From JBEBVQ01 sp037190845 (GTDB taxonomy: Bacteria > Bacteroidota > Bacteroidia > Chitinophagales > Chitinophagaceae): a stretch of DNA of 64,000 nucleotides. The position numbers and the translations under genes were made by a program. The notes beneath the pieces were generated by a model that made no database searches, had not been told where the DNA came from, and worked only from the letters and a program-made list of their open reading frames with translations. Shown here one piece after another: positions 56,236-64,000 of the stretch. Numbering within the stretch: position 1 is the stretch's first letter; each line of letters starts with the position of its first letter. The stretch lies in contig JBBCJI010000016.1 in NCBI GenBank assembly GCA_037190845.1, positions 62,001 to 126,000 on the forward strand. Direction: 5' to 3'.

Positions 56236-58368
56236 ATGAAATTATTAAATCTACTTCTGACAGTATTGCTGGTGGTGGTGGTACTCGGACCGGTACATGC
56301 CCAGCCCCAGTTTGTAGAATGGGCCAATGCATATGGTGGCACGGGTCATGATTATGGATACAGCATCGTTCCGACTGATGATGGCGGTTTTATTGTTGCC
56401 GGGCAAACAGCTTCTACCAACGGTGATTTAACCGGACGTCCTACCGGGAGAGGTACAGATGCATGGGTTGCTAAACTGGACGATACCGGCGCCATCCAAT
56501 GGCATAAATGGCTGGGTGGTACCGGTAATACCACTGATGCGCTGGAGGCCGTTCGCCAGACGTCTGATGGCGGATACATTGTAGGCGGTTATACGAATTC
56601 GGAAAACGGTGACATTACAGACAAACGGCCCAGCTTCGGATTTGATTTCTGGGCGGTGAAGCTTACTGCTAATGGTGATATCACTTGGTCAAAGACTTAT
56701 GGCAGCTCCACCAGAGACGAGGCTTATGATATCCGTGAGACCTTTGATGGCGGTTATGTGATGATCGGCCGTACGTTAGGTAAAGCTGATGGAGATGTCA
56801 GCTATGTATATTCAGCCAGCAAGTACGATTACTGGGTCGTAAAGCTTCGTGCCGACGGCAGCCTGGAATGGGAAAAGACTTATGGCGGAGCTGAGACGGA
56901 TGATCCCGGCGCCATCCGTCAGACTGCTGACAGTGGTTATATACTGGTTGGCTATGCAAATTCTTCCGATGGGGTGGCAACGGTAAACAAAGGCGGCAGT
57001 GATTTCTGGGTCATTAAAATTGACAAAGCAGGAACACTTGAATGGCAGAAGTCGTTCGGAGGGACCGGTGCAGATATAGCAACAGATGTAGTGCAGGCAA
57101 AAGACGGAGGGTATGTGGTTGTGGGTAATACGAATTCCCAGGATGGTGATATCAATGCATTTCTTCATGGTAATGTTGAATACTGGGTATTAAAGCTGGA
57201 CGATACCGGACGCCTTGAATGGCAGCGTATCCTTGGCGGAACGGGAAATGATTATCCGAGAGCCATCGAGCGGGTTGACGATGGTTACCTGATCAGCGGT
57301 TATTCAGCGAGTAAAGATGGTGATGTTACAAATGGCTACCATACCAGTGGCAACGATGCGTGGATTGTAAAGCTGGACGAAGCAGGAACGCTCTTGTGGG
57401 AAAAATCTGCAGGCGGAACAGGTAATGATATGGGCCATTCCGTTCATCCTACTCCTGATGGAGGTTGTATTGTTGCCGGACAAACTCAGTCGACCGATGG
57501 CAACGTCTGGAATCATAACGGGGGCATTGACATGTTCATCGTAAAGCTCATGCCGGTACCGGTAGATAGTGTTGTCGTTACGGTTCAGGGCGGAGGCGCA
57601 CCGGATATTACGACTGCGGGCGGAACATTACAATTGGAAGCTGTGGTTTATCCGGCCGGACTGAATCAGGATGTTAATTGGAGCATCGTTCCGGTTACGG
57701 GCGCTGCATCGATTGATGCAACAGGCCTGGTTACCGGTCAGTTGAATGGTACGGTATGGGGTAAGGCTGTTTCTGTAATTGATGCGTCTATGGCAGATTC
57801 TGTCCTGATCACTTTGTCGGGCCAGGTCATTCCGGTAGATAGCGTGGTAGTGCGTACACACAATGGTGTCTCTGCTGAAATTAATGCACCGGAAGGAACG
57901 CTGCAACTGGAAGCTACTGTTTTTCCGTCCGCCGTAAGTCAGGATGTTACCTGGAGCATTATCCCCGTAACCGGTGGCGCAACAATTAATGCTGCCGGCC
58001 TGGTCACTGCTGCTGCTAATGGTACTGTATGGGCTAAAGCAGTTTCTGTGGCAGACGTGAGCAGGATGGATTCAGTGATGATCACCATTTCCGGGCAGGA
58101 ATTGAATGTGCCGGAGGTTGTGTCGGCATCTCAGGTGTTGGTTTATCCCAACCCGACCAATGGCTCAGTATTTGTTGAAGCTAAGGATATTCAGACGTCT
58201 GTTCAGATCACATTGTTTGATCTGTGTGGCCGGAAAATGATACAGGAGCCTGTGGAATCGTTACGTAAACCGGTATCGCTGGATATGAAGCAACTTACCC
58301 CGGGGGTATACCTGCTTCATATAAAAGGAGAAGAGGTTGATATTCGTCAGAGAATAATCAGGAAGTAA
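56236..58368 (+). CDS. T9SS type A repeat protein with Ig-like domains
   Basis: The 710-residue protein has a signal peptide (MKLLNLLLTVLLVVVVLGPVHAQ) and about eight repeats of ~55 residues (SDGGYIVGGYTNSENGDI followed by DFWAVKL), like those of the protein at 31135-32655. Two group 2-type Ig-like domains follow (VDSVVVTVQGGGAPDI and VDSVVVRTHNGVSAEI), then a type A sorting domain (LVYPNPTNGSVFVEA to the end). It is probably an exported surface protein; its binding partner is unknown. It is the first of three surface protein genes in a row. Confidence 0.87.
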   Translation: MKLLNLLLTVLLVVVVLGPVHAQPQFVEWANAYGGTGHDYGYSIVPTDDGGFIVAGQTASTNGDLTGRPTGRGTDAWVAKLDDTGAIQWHKWLGGTGNTTDALEAVRQTSDGGYIVGGYTNSENGDITDKRPSFGFDFWAVKLTANGDITWSKTYGSSTRDEAYDIRETFDGGYVMIGRTLGKADGDVSYVYSASKYDYWVVKLRADGSLEWEKTYGGAETDDPGAIRQTADSGYILVGYANSSDGVATVNKGGSDFWVIKIDKAGTLEWQKSFGGTGADIATDVVQAKDGGYVVVGNTNSQDGDINAFLHGNVEYWVLKLDDTGRLEWQRILGGTGNDYPRAIERVDDGYLISGYSASKDGDVTNGYHTSGNDAWIVKLDEAGTLLWEKSAGGTGNDMGHSVHPTPDGGCIVAGQTQSTDGNVWNHNGGIDMFIVKLMPVPVDSVVVTVQGGGAPDITTAGGTLQLEAVVYPAGLNQDVNWSIVPVTGAASIDATGLVTGQLNGTVWGKAVSVIDASMADSVLITLSGQVIPVDSVVVRTHNGVSAEINAPEGTLQLEATVFPSAVSQDVTWSIIPVTGGATINAAGLVTAAANGTVWAKAVSVADVSRMDSVMITISGQELNVPEVVSASQVLVYPNPTNGSVFVEAKDIQTSVQITLFDLCGRKMIQEPVESLRKPVSLDMKQLTPGVYLLHIKGEEVDIRQRIIRK

Positions 58369-58450
58369 TCATGCTGTTTCCGTCCCTGTCCCGTGTACAC
58401 AATGGATGTGCGATTTCATGTCCATTGTGTGCCGGTTTAAATTTTTTATC

Positions 58451-60802
58451 ATGAGGAATGTTCGCAATTTGTGTCTGTTGTTGATTGTTTGCTGCAGCCT
58501 GTCTGTACAGGCGCAATATTACAATCAGTTGCCTGCCTTTTTAAAAGCAAACAGTACCTGGGTATTTGGCAAGAATGTAGGAATGGATTTTAAACAGACT
58601 CCTCCGCGGACATTTCATGGGCAGGTAAATTCCGATGAGGGTTGCGCATCGGTTGCCGATCCGGTAACGGGGGAGTTATTATTCTATACAGAAGGTATTT
58701 CCTGCTGGAACCGGAATAACATGGCCATGCCAAATGGCAGGGGATTGCTCGGTAACAGATTACGGGGTACAACTGCCCAGGGAGCTTGTATTGTACCATT
58801 TGTAGACTCACCCGGTAAATACTATCTGTTTTCTTTGTCGAATGACGGTTCTTATGACAGTACCGGGTATCTCTACTATTCTGTAGTGGATATGAGCCTG
58901 AACAATGGACTGGGTGATATTGAAGCCAACCGGAAGAATATCCTGATTGATTCCGGCTTGTCGGAGGGTATGATTGCCGTGCCGGGTAATAATTGTGATG
59001 TCTGGCTGATCGTGCACACATATGATGATCCGGTTTTTAAGGCTTATCATATTACCAGCGCCGGTCTGGATCCTGTGCCGGTATTGTCTGCCGCGGGATA
59101 TCAGATATCCGGCCGGGAGGCCTATCACATTGGCCAGATGGCGATATCGCCTGCAAGAGATATGATTGCCGTTACCAGCTACCATTATCATTATGGCACG
59201 TTTCACGGAAACCCTATTCCACCGCCGAACCGGAAATTGCTCGGAGCGCTGGTCTGCAGGTTTGATCCCAATACCGGTCAGGCTTCCGATGCAATTCAAC
59301 TGGAGAACCAGGCTTGTTATGGTATTGGTTTCTCTCCGGACAACTCAAAGCTTTATGTCAATGTTGCTTATGACCCTGCCATCAGCTTCGGGAAGATCAA
59401 CCAATATGATCTGAGTGTATTTGATTCTGCAGCCATTCGCGGTACCCGGCAGGAGATTCACCGTTTTGATAATCCCACAGGTAAGCACTGCAGCTTTAAG
59501 ACATACCGCGATACAATCTATGTAGGGGCATTGTTCAATTATAATGCGCTTGACCGGATCAGTAATCCGAATCTTTCCGGGGCAGCGTGCAACTATGAGA
59601 TGAATATAGTACGGTATTCGCAAAGCGGTTCTGTACGTTCTAACCACGGATTACCCAATGATGTGCCGGTACCGTTCGGCCCTGATACCGTCCTGGCACG
59701 CCATGATAGTGTTTTGTGCGACAACCGGCAAAATATCACCCTGGAAGCGCCGGCCGGTATGAGCGCCTATGTCTGGGATGATCAGTCTGAAGACCCTGAC
59801 CGGGAGGTGGGTCAGACGGGTACTTATTGGGTACGTTACCGGAATGGTTGCCATGTGCACTGTGATACTTTTGTGGTAAGCTTCCCGGATACCAGCTACA
59901 TGGCGTCAGACAGTTTCATTTGTGCGGGAGGCGCAGGCATTCAGCTCACCGCGCCATCAGGATACATTACCTACCTATGGGATGACCAGTCGCCGGATAG
60001 TATACGAATGGTGGAGGAATCGGGAATATATTGGGTATGGAGTTATGATTATTGTCATCGCCGTTCAGATACATTCCGGGTGCATAATGCGGATATTGCC
60101 TTCAGCCTCGGCACGGATACTGTAATTTGCGATAACAGCTCGCTGAGCTATGATTTTGATTTTGGCGATGCTACATACCTGTGGCAGGACGGGAGCAGTG
60201 AGGCAAGATATGAAATCGCTGAGCCGGGTGTCTATAGTCTTACGATCACAAAAGGAACCTGCGTATACACGGATAGCATATCCGTTCAGTATGTGGATAT
60301 AAATCAGGATTTAGGTCCAGATACTACGGTTTGCCACCGGCAGCCATTCTCAATAATACTGACAGCAAGCACTGGCCCGGAGATGGATATATTGTGGAGT
60401 AACGGCAGCACAACTGATATGATAACAGTGCATGAACCCGGGATCTATTGGGTGGCGGTCAGTGAATTATCCTGCTCAGACACGGATACGGTGGTTATAC
60501 ACAATACTTTGTGCGATTGCATTGTTGAAATGCCTACGGCATTTTCACCCAATGGAGATGGAAAGAATGACCGTTTCCGGCCGGTGGTAGAAGCCGGTTG
60601 CACGGTGCGTGGCTTTACAATGGAAGTATATAATCGCTGGGGGCAACTGGTATATACCGGCACAGATTTTTCATCTGGCTGGGACGGCACCTGGAATGGT
60701 ACCCCGGCCGATATAGGAGCCTATTTTTATACAGTGCGTATGGAGGTGGGGACAGAACATCATTTGTTCAACAAAACCGGGGATGTTACTCTGGTCAGAT
60801 AA
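58451..60802 (+). CDS. T9SS protein with type B (gliding-motility-associated) C-terminal domain
   Basis: The start chosen at 58451 gives a signal peptide (MRNVRNLCLLLIVCCSLSVQAQ) and 783 residues. The N-terminal half resembles a seven-bladed propeller (SPARDMIAVTSYHYH, FSPDNSKLYVNVAYD). Repeats of about 75 residues with YVWDDQSEDPDREVGQTGTYWV and YLWDDQSPDSIRMVEESGIYWV follow. The end is a type B sorting domain: MPTAFSPNGDGKNDRFRPV, YNRWGQLVYTG and a final DVTLVR. Type B proteins are usually secreted or loosely attached. It lies between two type A proteins. Confidence 0.88.
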   Translation: MRNVRNLCLLLIVCCSLSVQAQYYNQLPAFLKANSTWVFGKNVGMDFKQTPPRTFHGQVNSDEGCASVADPVTGELLFYTEGISCWNRNNMAMPNGRGLLGNRLRGTTAQGACIVPFVDSPGKYYLFSLSNDGSYDSTGYLYYSVVDMSLNNGLGDIEANRKNILIDSGLSEGMIAVPGNNCDVWLIVHTYDDPVFKAYHITSAGLDPVPVLSAAGYQISGREAYHIGQMAISPARDMIAVTSYHYHYGTFHGNPIPPPNRKLLGALVCRFDPNTGQASDAIQLENQACYGIGFSPDNSKLYVNVAYDPAISFGKINQYDLSVFDSAAIRGTRQEIHRFDNPTGKHCSFKTYRDTIYVGALFNYNALDRISNPNLSGAACNYEMNIVRYSQSGSVRSNHGLPNDVPVPFGPDTVLARHDSVLCDNRQNITLEAPAGMSAYVWDDQSEDPDREVGQTGTYWVRYRNGCHVHCDTFVVSFPDTSYMASDSFICAGGAGIQLTAPSGYITYLWDDQSPDSIRMVEESGIYWVWSYDYCHRRSDTFRVHNADIAFSLGTDTVICDNSSLSYDFDFGDATYLWQDGSSEARYEIAEPGVYSLTITKGTCVYTDSISVQYVDINQDLGPDTTVCHRQPFSIILTASTGPEMDILWSNGSTTDMITVHEPGIYWVAVSELSCSDTDTVVIHNTLCDCIVEMPTAFSPNGDGKNDRFRPVVEAGCTVRGFTMEVYNRWGQLVYTGTDFSSGWDGTWNGTPADIGAYFYTVRMEVGTEHHLFNKTGDVTLVR

Positions 60803-60833
60803 AATTGGTTTAAACATTTAAAATTGGATTATC

Positions 60834-61916
60834 ATGAAAAACGTATTTATCATTTCGGTTTTATTGCTTACAGGATTGGCAACCCGGGTGTCGGCCCAAT
60901 GTTCGTTTACACCGCGTATCACTCCTGAAAGCATGATATTGTGTCCCAATACACAGGATACGCTCTGGACGCAGGTTTATGACAGCTACCAATGGTATAA
61001 GGCCGGTAGCCCGATCTCGGGCGCCACATTGCAGTACTATGTTGTGGACCATTACCGGGATGCCGGGAGCCGGTTTTCGGTGGAAGTGACGCTTGACGGA
61101 TGCACGGAGATGTCGGATGATATGCTCGTGGACGGGTGGGCATTCTTAGGTGTTACCGTAATGAGCAGTGGCAATTATCAGTTTGACCGTAACCGCCAGG
61201 TAAATGTTTTATGTGATTCTACGGCTATGCAGGGGCGCGATACGATGATACTCACGCTGAACATGCCCTATAATACCAATATACAATGGTTCAGGAACAG
61301 CCAGCCCATACCCGGCGCCAACAGTAATGTATATCATGTTACAGAAACGGGCGATTATGTGGTGGAAGGGGCGCCTGCGACCTGTCCGGATTATATCCAG
61401 CGGCTGGGCGTAACTATACGTGCGGAATTGCGTACTCCGGTCAGGCCGGTGATTACGCCGGAAGATGACCGTTTAATTGCAGGGCCTTCCGGGGCAGGTC
61501 TCCGGGATTTTCAATGGTACCTGGAAGGTACTTTGATCGCAGGAGCCACAGACAGTGTTTACATGCCCCTGGAGCCGGGGAAATATACCGTGAGCGCCGG
61601 CGATGGTTTTTGCGCTGACCTGTCAGATCCATATGATTTTATAGAATTGCCAGGTATGATATCTGGTGTGGATGCCCGGCAGCATATATTTATTTACCCC
61701 AATCCGGCATCGTCATACCTCAATATCAGGGCGCCCTTTCCCGTACAAATCTCTATTACTTCGGTTGATGGAAAAGTGGTTTTGCAGGAGCAGCCGGTTA
61801 CCGCTCCGGTTGACATCAGCAGATTGGCAGAAGGTCTGTATGTGGTGAAATTTTTTGATTGGGACGGAATGTTACTCAAGACAGAAAAGTTTCAGAAAGT
61901 TTCGGCGGACAAGTAA
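60834..61916 (+). CDS. T9SS type A Ig-like surface protein
   Basis: The 360-residue protein has a signal peptide (MKNVFIISVLLLTGLATRVSAQ), two to three short Ig-like repeats with YQWYKAGSPISGA, IQWFRNSQPIPGA and FQWYLEGTLIAGA (all with a W followed by a charged residue and later PGxY), and a type A sorting domain (FIYPNPASSYLNI to the end). It is 31 nt after the type B protein gene and probably cotranscribed. The function is unknown. Confidence 0.85.
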   Translation: MKNVFIISVLLLTGLATRVSAQCSFTPRITPESMILCPNTQDTLWTQVYDSYQWYKAGSPISGATLQYYVVDHYRDAGSRFSVEVTLDGCTEMSDDMLVDGWAFLGVTVMSSGNYQFDRNRQVNVLCDSTAMQGRDTMILTLNMPYNTNIQWFRNSQPIPGANSNVYHVTETGDYVVEGAPATCPDYIQRLGVTIRAELRTPVRPVITPEDDRLIAGPSGAGLRDFQWYLEGTLIAGATDSVYMPLEPGKYTVSAGDGFCADLSDPYDFIELPGMISGVDARQHIFIYPNPASSYLNIRAPFPVQISITSVDGKVVLQEQPVTAPVDISRLAEGLYVVKFFDWDGMLLKTEKFQKVSADK

Positions 61917-61946
61917 CGAAGGGCTTTTGCTTAGCTGGATAGCTGT

Positions 61947-61971
61947 GGCTTCGAAAAGCTCAGCCACCGTC
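61947..61971. repeat. Intergenic repeat GGCTTCGA-GCTCAGCCACCGTC, copy 2
   Basis: Twenty-five bases match 33737-33761 with two mismatches; it lies in the short gap before kdtA. Confidence 0.5.
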
Positions 61972-62041
61972 GTTTGATTTCGGGTGCTGTGCTCGTAGAA
62001 GCCAGTTTCATCATCGGCTTAATATTTTCCTGCTTTTCAGG

Positions 62042-62049
62042 TATTTTTG
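62042..62049 (+). promoter_or_regulatory. -7 element of kdtA, overlapping the 5' end of the reading frame
   Basis: TATTTTTG matches TAnnTTTG and ends 3 nt before a GTG at 62053, so the transcript would begin almost at the start codon. Confidence 0.5.
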
Positions 62050-62052
62050 CCT

Positions 62053-63309
62053 GTGTCCCTTTTTGTTTACAACCTTTTTCTTGTCTGCTATACTGTAGTA
62101 TTGCGTATAGCGGCATTGTTTCACCCGAAAGCCAGGAAGTGGGTGCAGGGCAGGCGTGGCTGGCGGCAACAGTTGTCTGCCGTTTTACAGACCACGGCCG
62201 GAAAGAAAAACCTCTGGATACATTGCGCTTCGCTGGGAGAGTTTGAACAGGGGCGTCCATTAATAGAAGCTGTTAAAAAACAATACCCGGATTACAGGAT
62301 TATATTGACGTTCTTTTCTCCCTCCGGTTATGAAGTGCGTAAGGATTACACGCATGCTGATCATGTGTTTTATCTGCCCGCAGACGGGCGGAATAATGCC
62401 GCAGCCTTTATAGATATGGTTGTTCCGGATGTGGCGATATTCGTCAAGTACGAATTCTGGTATCATTATATCCACACGCTGCAGCATCGCAACATTCCCG
62501 TGATATTGATTTCTGCTGGTTTCCGCCCGGACCAGATTTTCTTCCGGTGGTACGGCGGTTTTTTCCGGCGATTACTCAAAAAGTTTTCCCTCATTTTTGT
62601 ACAGGATGATGAGTCTGCCCGGTTGCTGGGCGATATGGGGATCCGGCAACAGGTAACGGTTGCGGGGGATACGCGTTACGATCGGGTAACGGAAATTGCA
62701 GCACAGGCGAAATCCTTCCCCCTGATTGAAACTTTCCGGAATGGTAGCAGATTGGTAATAGCAGGTAGTACCTGGCCGGATGATGAGAGGATCTTGTATG
62801 ATGCCTGGCAGACTTTCCCGGATGGCTGGAAGCTGGTGGTGGCGCCGCATGAAGTGGATGGTGAGCATATCGGGGAGTTGCAGCGGCAATTCGGGGATGA
62901 TGCGGTGTTGTATTCTGCATTAAAGGCAGGCGCGGGTAATGCAGAAAAAAAAGTGCTGCTGATTGATAACATCGGTATGTTGTCGGCCTTATACCGTTAT
63001 GGGGAGATCGCATATGTGGGTGGAGGTTTCCAGAAAGGAGGCATTCACAATATTCTGGAGCCGGCAGTTTTCGGTCTTCCGGTGTTGTTTGGTCCGAATT
63101 ACCAGAAGTTTGTAGAGGCGAGGGGAATGGTGGAACGTCATTATGCCATGCCAATACAATCTGCTGCCGGTTGCAGGCAGGCTTTCCAGCGTTTTATGAA
63201 TAACGAAGCTCAACTGACGCAGATACAGACCCGGATCCGCGAGCACGTACAGCAGCAGACGGGAGCTACCCGGCAGATATTGCAGCAGCTCAGGCTGTTG
63301 TTATCATAA
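62053..63309 (+). CDS. kdtA: 3-deoxy-D-manno-octulosonic acid (Kdo) transferase
   Basis: The protein (about 418 residues) has the family features LWIHCASLGEFEQGRPLIEA, LTFFSPSGYEVRKDYTHADHVFYLPAD, VAIFVKYEFWYHYI and VGGGFQKGGIHNILEPAVFGLPVLFGPNY. KdtA/WaaA adds Kdo to lipid A, so the organism makes lipopolysaccharide. I chose GTG at 62053, because a TTG at 62047 lies inside a promoter element. The C-terminal part is complete. Confidence 0.94.
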   Translation: MSLFVYNLFLVCYTVVLRIAALFHPKARKWVQGRRGWRQQLSAVLQTTAGKKNLWIHCASLGEFEQGRPLIEAVKKQYPDYRIILTFFSPSGYEVRKDYTHADHVFYLPADGRNNAAAFIDMVVPDVAIFVKYEFWYHYIHTLQHRNIPVILISAGFRPDQIFFRWYGGFFRRLLKKFSLIFVQDDESARLLGDMGIRQQVTVAGDTRYDRVTEIAAQAKSFPLIETFRNGSRLVIAGSTWPDDERILYDAWQTFPDGWKLVVAPHEVDGEHIGELQRQFGDDAVLYSALKAGAGNAEKKVLLIDNIGMLSALYRYGEIAYVGGGFQKGGIHNILEPAVFGLPVLFGPNYQKFVEARGMVERHYAMPIQSAAGCRQAFQRFMNNEAQLTQIQTRIREHVQQQTGATRQILQQLRLLLS

Positions 63310-63381
63310 ATCTTTTTTATCCCTCATTCCCGATTGCTCAGTGGCACAATTTTTCAGTAATTTAAACCTGAACTAAAAACA

Positions 63382-63672
63382 ATGGTTATGTCAAAGTTTA
63401 TGGCCGGGGTGATGCTCGGAGTGGTAGCAGGTTTGCTCCTTGCACCTGAAAAAGGATCGGATACACGTGAGCATATTGCAGAAACGGCAGAAAAGTGGAA
63501 AGAGAAATGGAACCGCCTGGTAGGCAATGCCGGTATGGAGCTGGAGGATCTGAAGCGGGTATTTGAGCAGGAAATCAGCGGATTGTCGGATGATGTACGC
63601 AGCCGCATCCTTACGATCCTTGAGGAAAGCAAAAATACGGCCGCCAGCATCCGGAACCAGGTAAAAGCCTGA
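63382..63672 (+). CDS. YtxH-like membrane-tethered protein
   Basis: The 96-residue protein has a short N-terminal hydrophobic helix (MAGVMLGVVAGLLLAPEKG, ending in the typical APxxG) and a charged helical tail. This matches the YtxH domain of general stress proteins; the function is unknown. ATG at 63382 or 63388. It stands alone before the converging ispF gene. Confidence 0.8.
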   Translation: MVMSKFMAGVMLGVVAGLLLAPEKGSDTREHIAETAEKWKEKWNRLVGNAGMELEDLKRVFEQEISGLSDDVRSRILTILEESKNTAASIRNQVKA

Positions 63673-63684
63673 AATACGGTATGA

Positions 63685-64000
63685 TCAGTATTTCCGGAGC
63701 AATACATTGGCCAGCGCTACGATCCCTTCTTCGCGTCCTACAAAGCTCATCTGCTCGGTAGTAGTAGCCTTGATAGAGATGTCTTCGCGCGGGATGTGCA
63801 GGGTTTGTGCGATCGCTGCTTTCATGCCCTCAACATAAGGCATGATCTTCGGCTCCTGTAATAATACCGTGCTGTCAATATTGACGATCGCATATCCTTT
63901 TTCACGTATCAGGTTATGGCAGCGTTGCAGGAGTATTTTGCTGTCTATATTTTTATAATTGGGGTTGGTATTGGGGAAATGTTGCCCGATATCGCCAAGG
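63685..64000 (-). CDS. ispF: 2-C-methyl-D-erythritol 2,4-cyclodiphosphate synthase, partial
   Basis: The visible 105 codons, read from the right edge, encode LGDIGQHFPNTNPNYKNIDS, EPKIMPYVEGMKAA and ISIKATTTEQMSFVGREEGIVA, the C-terminal two-thirds of IspF. IspF forms MEcPP in the methylerythritol phosphate pathway. The N-terminal part, including the metal-binding Asp and His, lies outside the window. Confidence 0.94.
   Translation of the reverse strand, partial: LGDIGQHFPNTNPNYKNIDSKILLQRCHNLIREKGYAIVNIDSTVLLQEPKIMPYVEGMKAAIAQTLHIPREDISIKATTTEQMSFVGREEGIVALANVLLRKY

Overview
The window looks like chromosomal DNA of a Bacteroidota bacterium, most likely Chitinophagaceae or a close relative. 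Three things support this. Promoters follow the Bacteroidota consensus (TTTG, about 19 nt, TAnnTTTG). Several large surface proteins end in type IX secretion (T9SS) sorting domains of type A or type B. The core genes are the Bacteroidota forms (fused CcoNO, Bacteroidota-type RpoZ, S46 dipeptidyl-peptidase, DUF2141/DUF2147/DUF721 proteins, Bacteroidota KdtA). No transposase, phage gene, rRNA or CRISPR array was seen.

Layout. 1-9.8 kb, minus strand: a cbb3 oxidase locus in two units, ccoS-ccoNO-ccoQ-ccoP-ccoG-ccoH with a TauE/SafE-like permease, and a Cys-rich helical protein followed by the copper ATPase ccoI. Each unit has a CRP/FNR-like dyad exactly 45 nt upstream of a TAnnTTTG-type -7 element. 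10-14 kb: a quinone oxidoreductase, an alkylation-repair pair (Ada-like AraC/methyltransferase plus 2OG-Fe(II) oxygenase) and a MutT-like Nudix hydrolase. 14-21.5 kb: a 1729-residue beta-helix/Ig surface protein and a DPP7-like S46 peptidase. 21.7-28.7 kb: bamD-rpoZ, a YjjG-type nucleotidase, an XRE regulator with a DUF721 protein, an acyl-CoA carboxylase beta subunit, a family 2 glycosyltransferase, a lipoprotein, a LuxE-like protein and tRNA-Leu(CAG). 29-35 kb: an accessory stretch with an AT-rich methyltransferase, a type B sorting-domain remnant, a T9SS repeat protein, two regulators and a broken DUF2141 gene. 35.5-43 kb: housekeeping genes (frr, rhomboid protease, rlmH, polyprenyl synthase, EVE protein, DNA polymerase III delta') around a T9SS adhesin-like protein. 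44-47 kb: an AlgI/AlgJ-like O-acetylation pair. 46.9-51.1 kb: an aa3/caa3-type oxidase accessory cluster (ctaB, two COX3, COX4, a Sco-like protein without its cysteines, DUF420) lacking subunits I and II. 51-62 kb: four more T9SS cargo proteins around a two-component system. 62-64 kb: kdtA, a YtxH protein and partial ispF.

The microaerobic cbb3 oxidase is probably switched on by an FNR-like activator acting at both units, while the second oxidase is assembled from the 47-51 kb cluster. Gaps between genes are unusually rich in structured repeats: six compound palindromic elements of about 130-160 nt, several families of AT-rich inverted repeats, and a nested inverted repeat at 43.6-44.0 kb.
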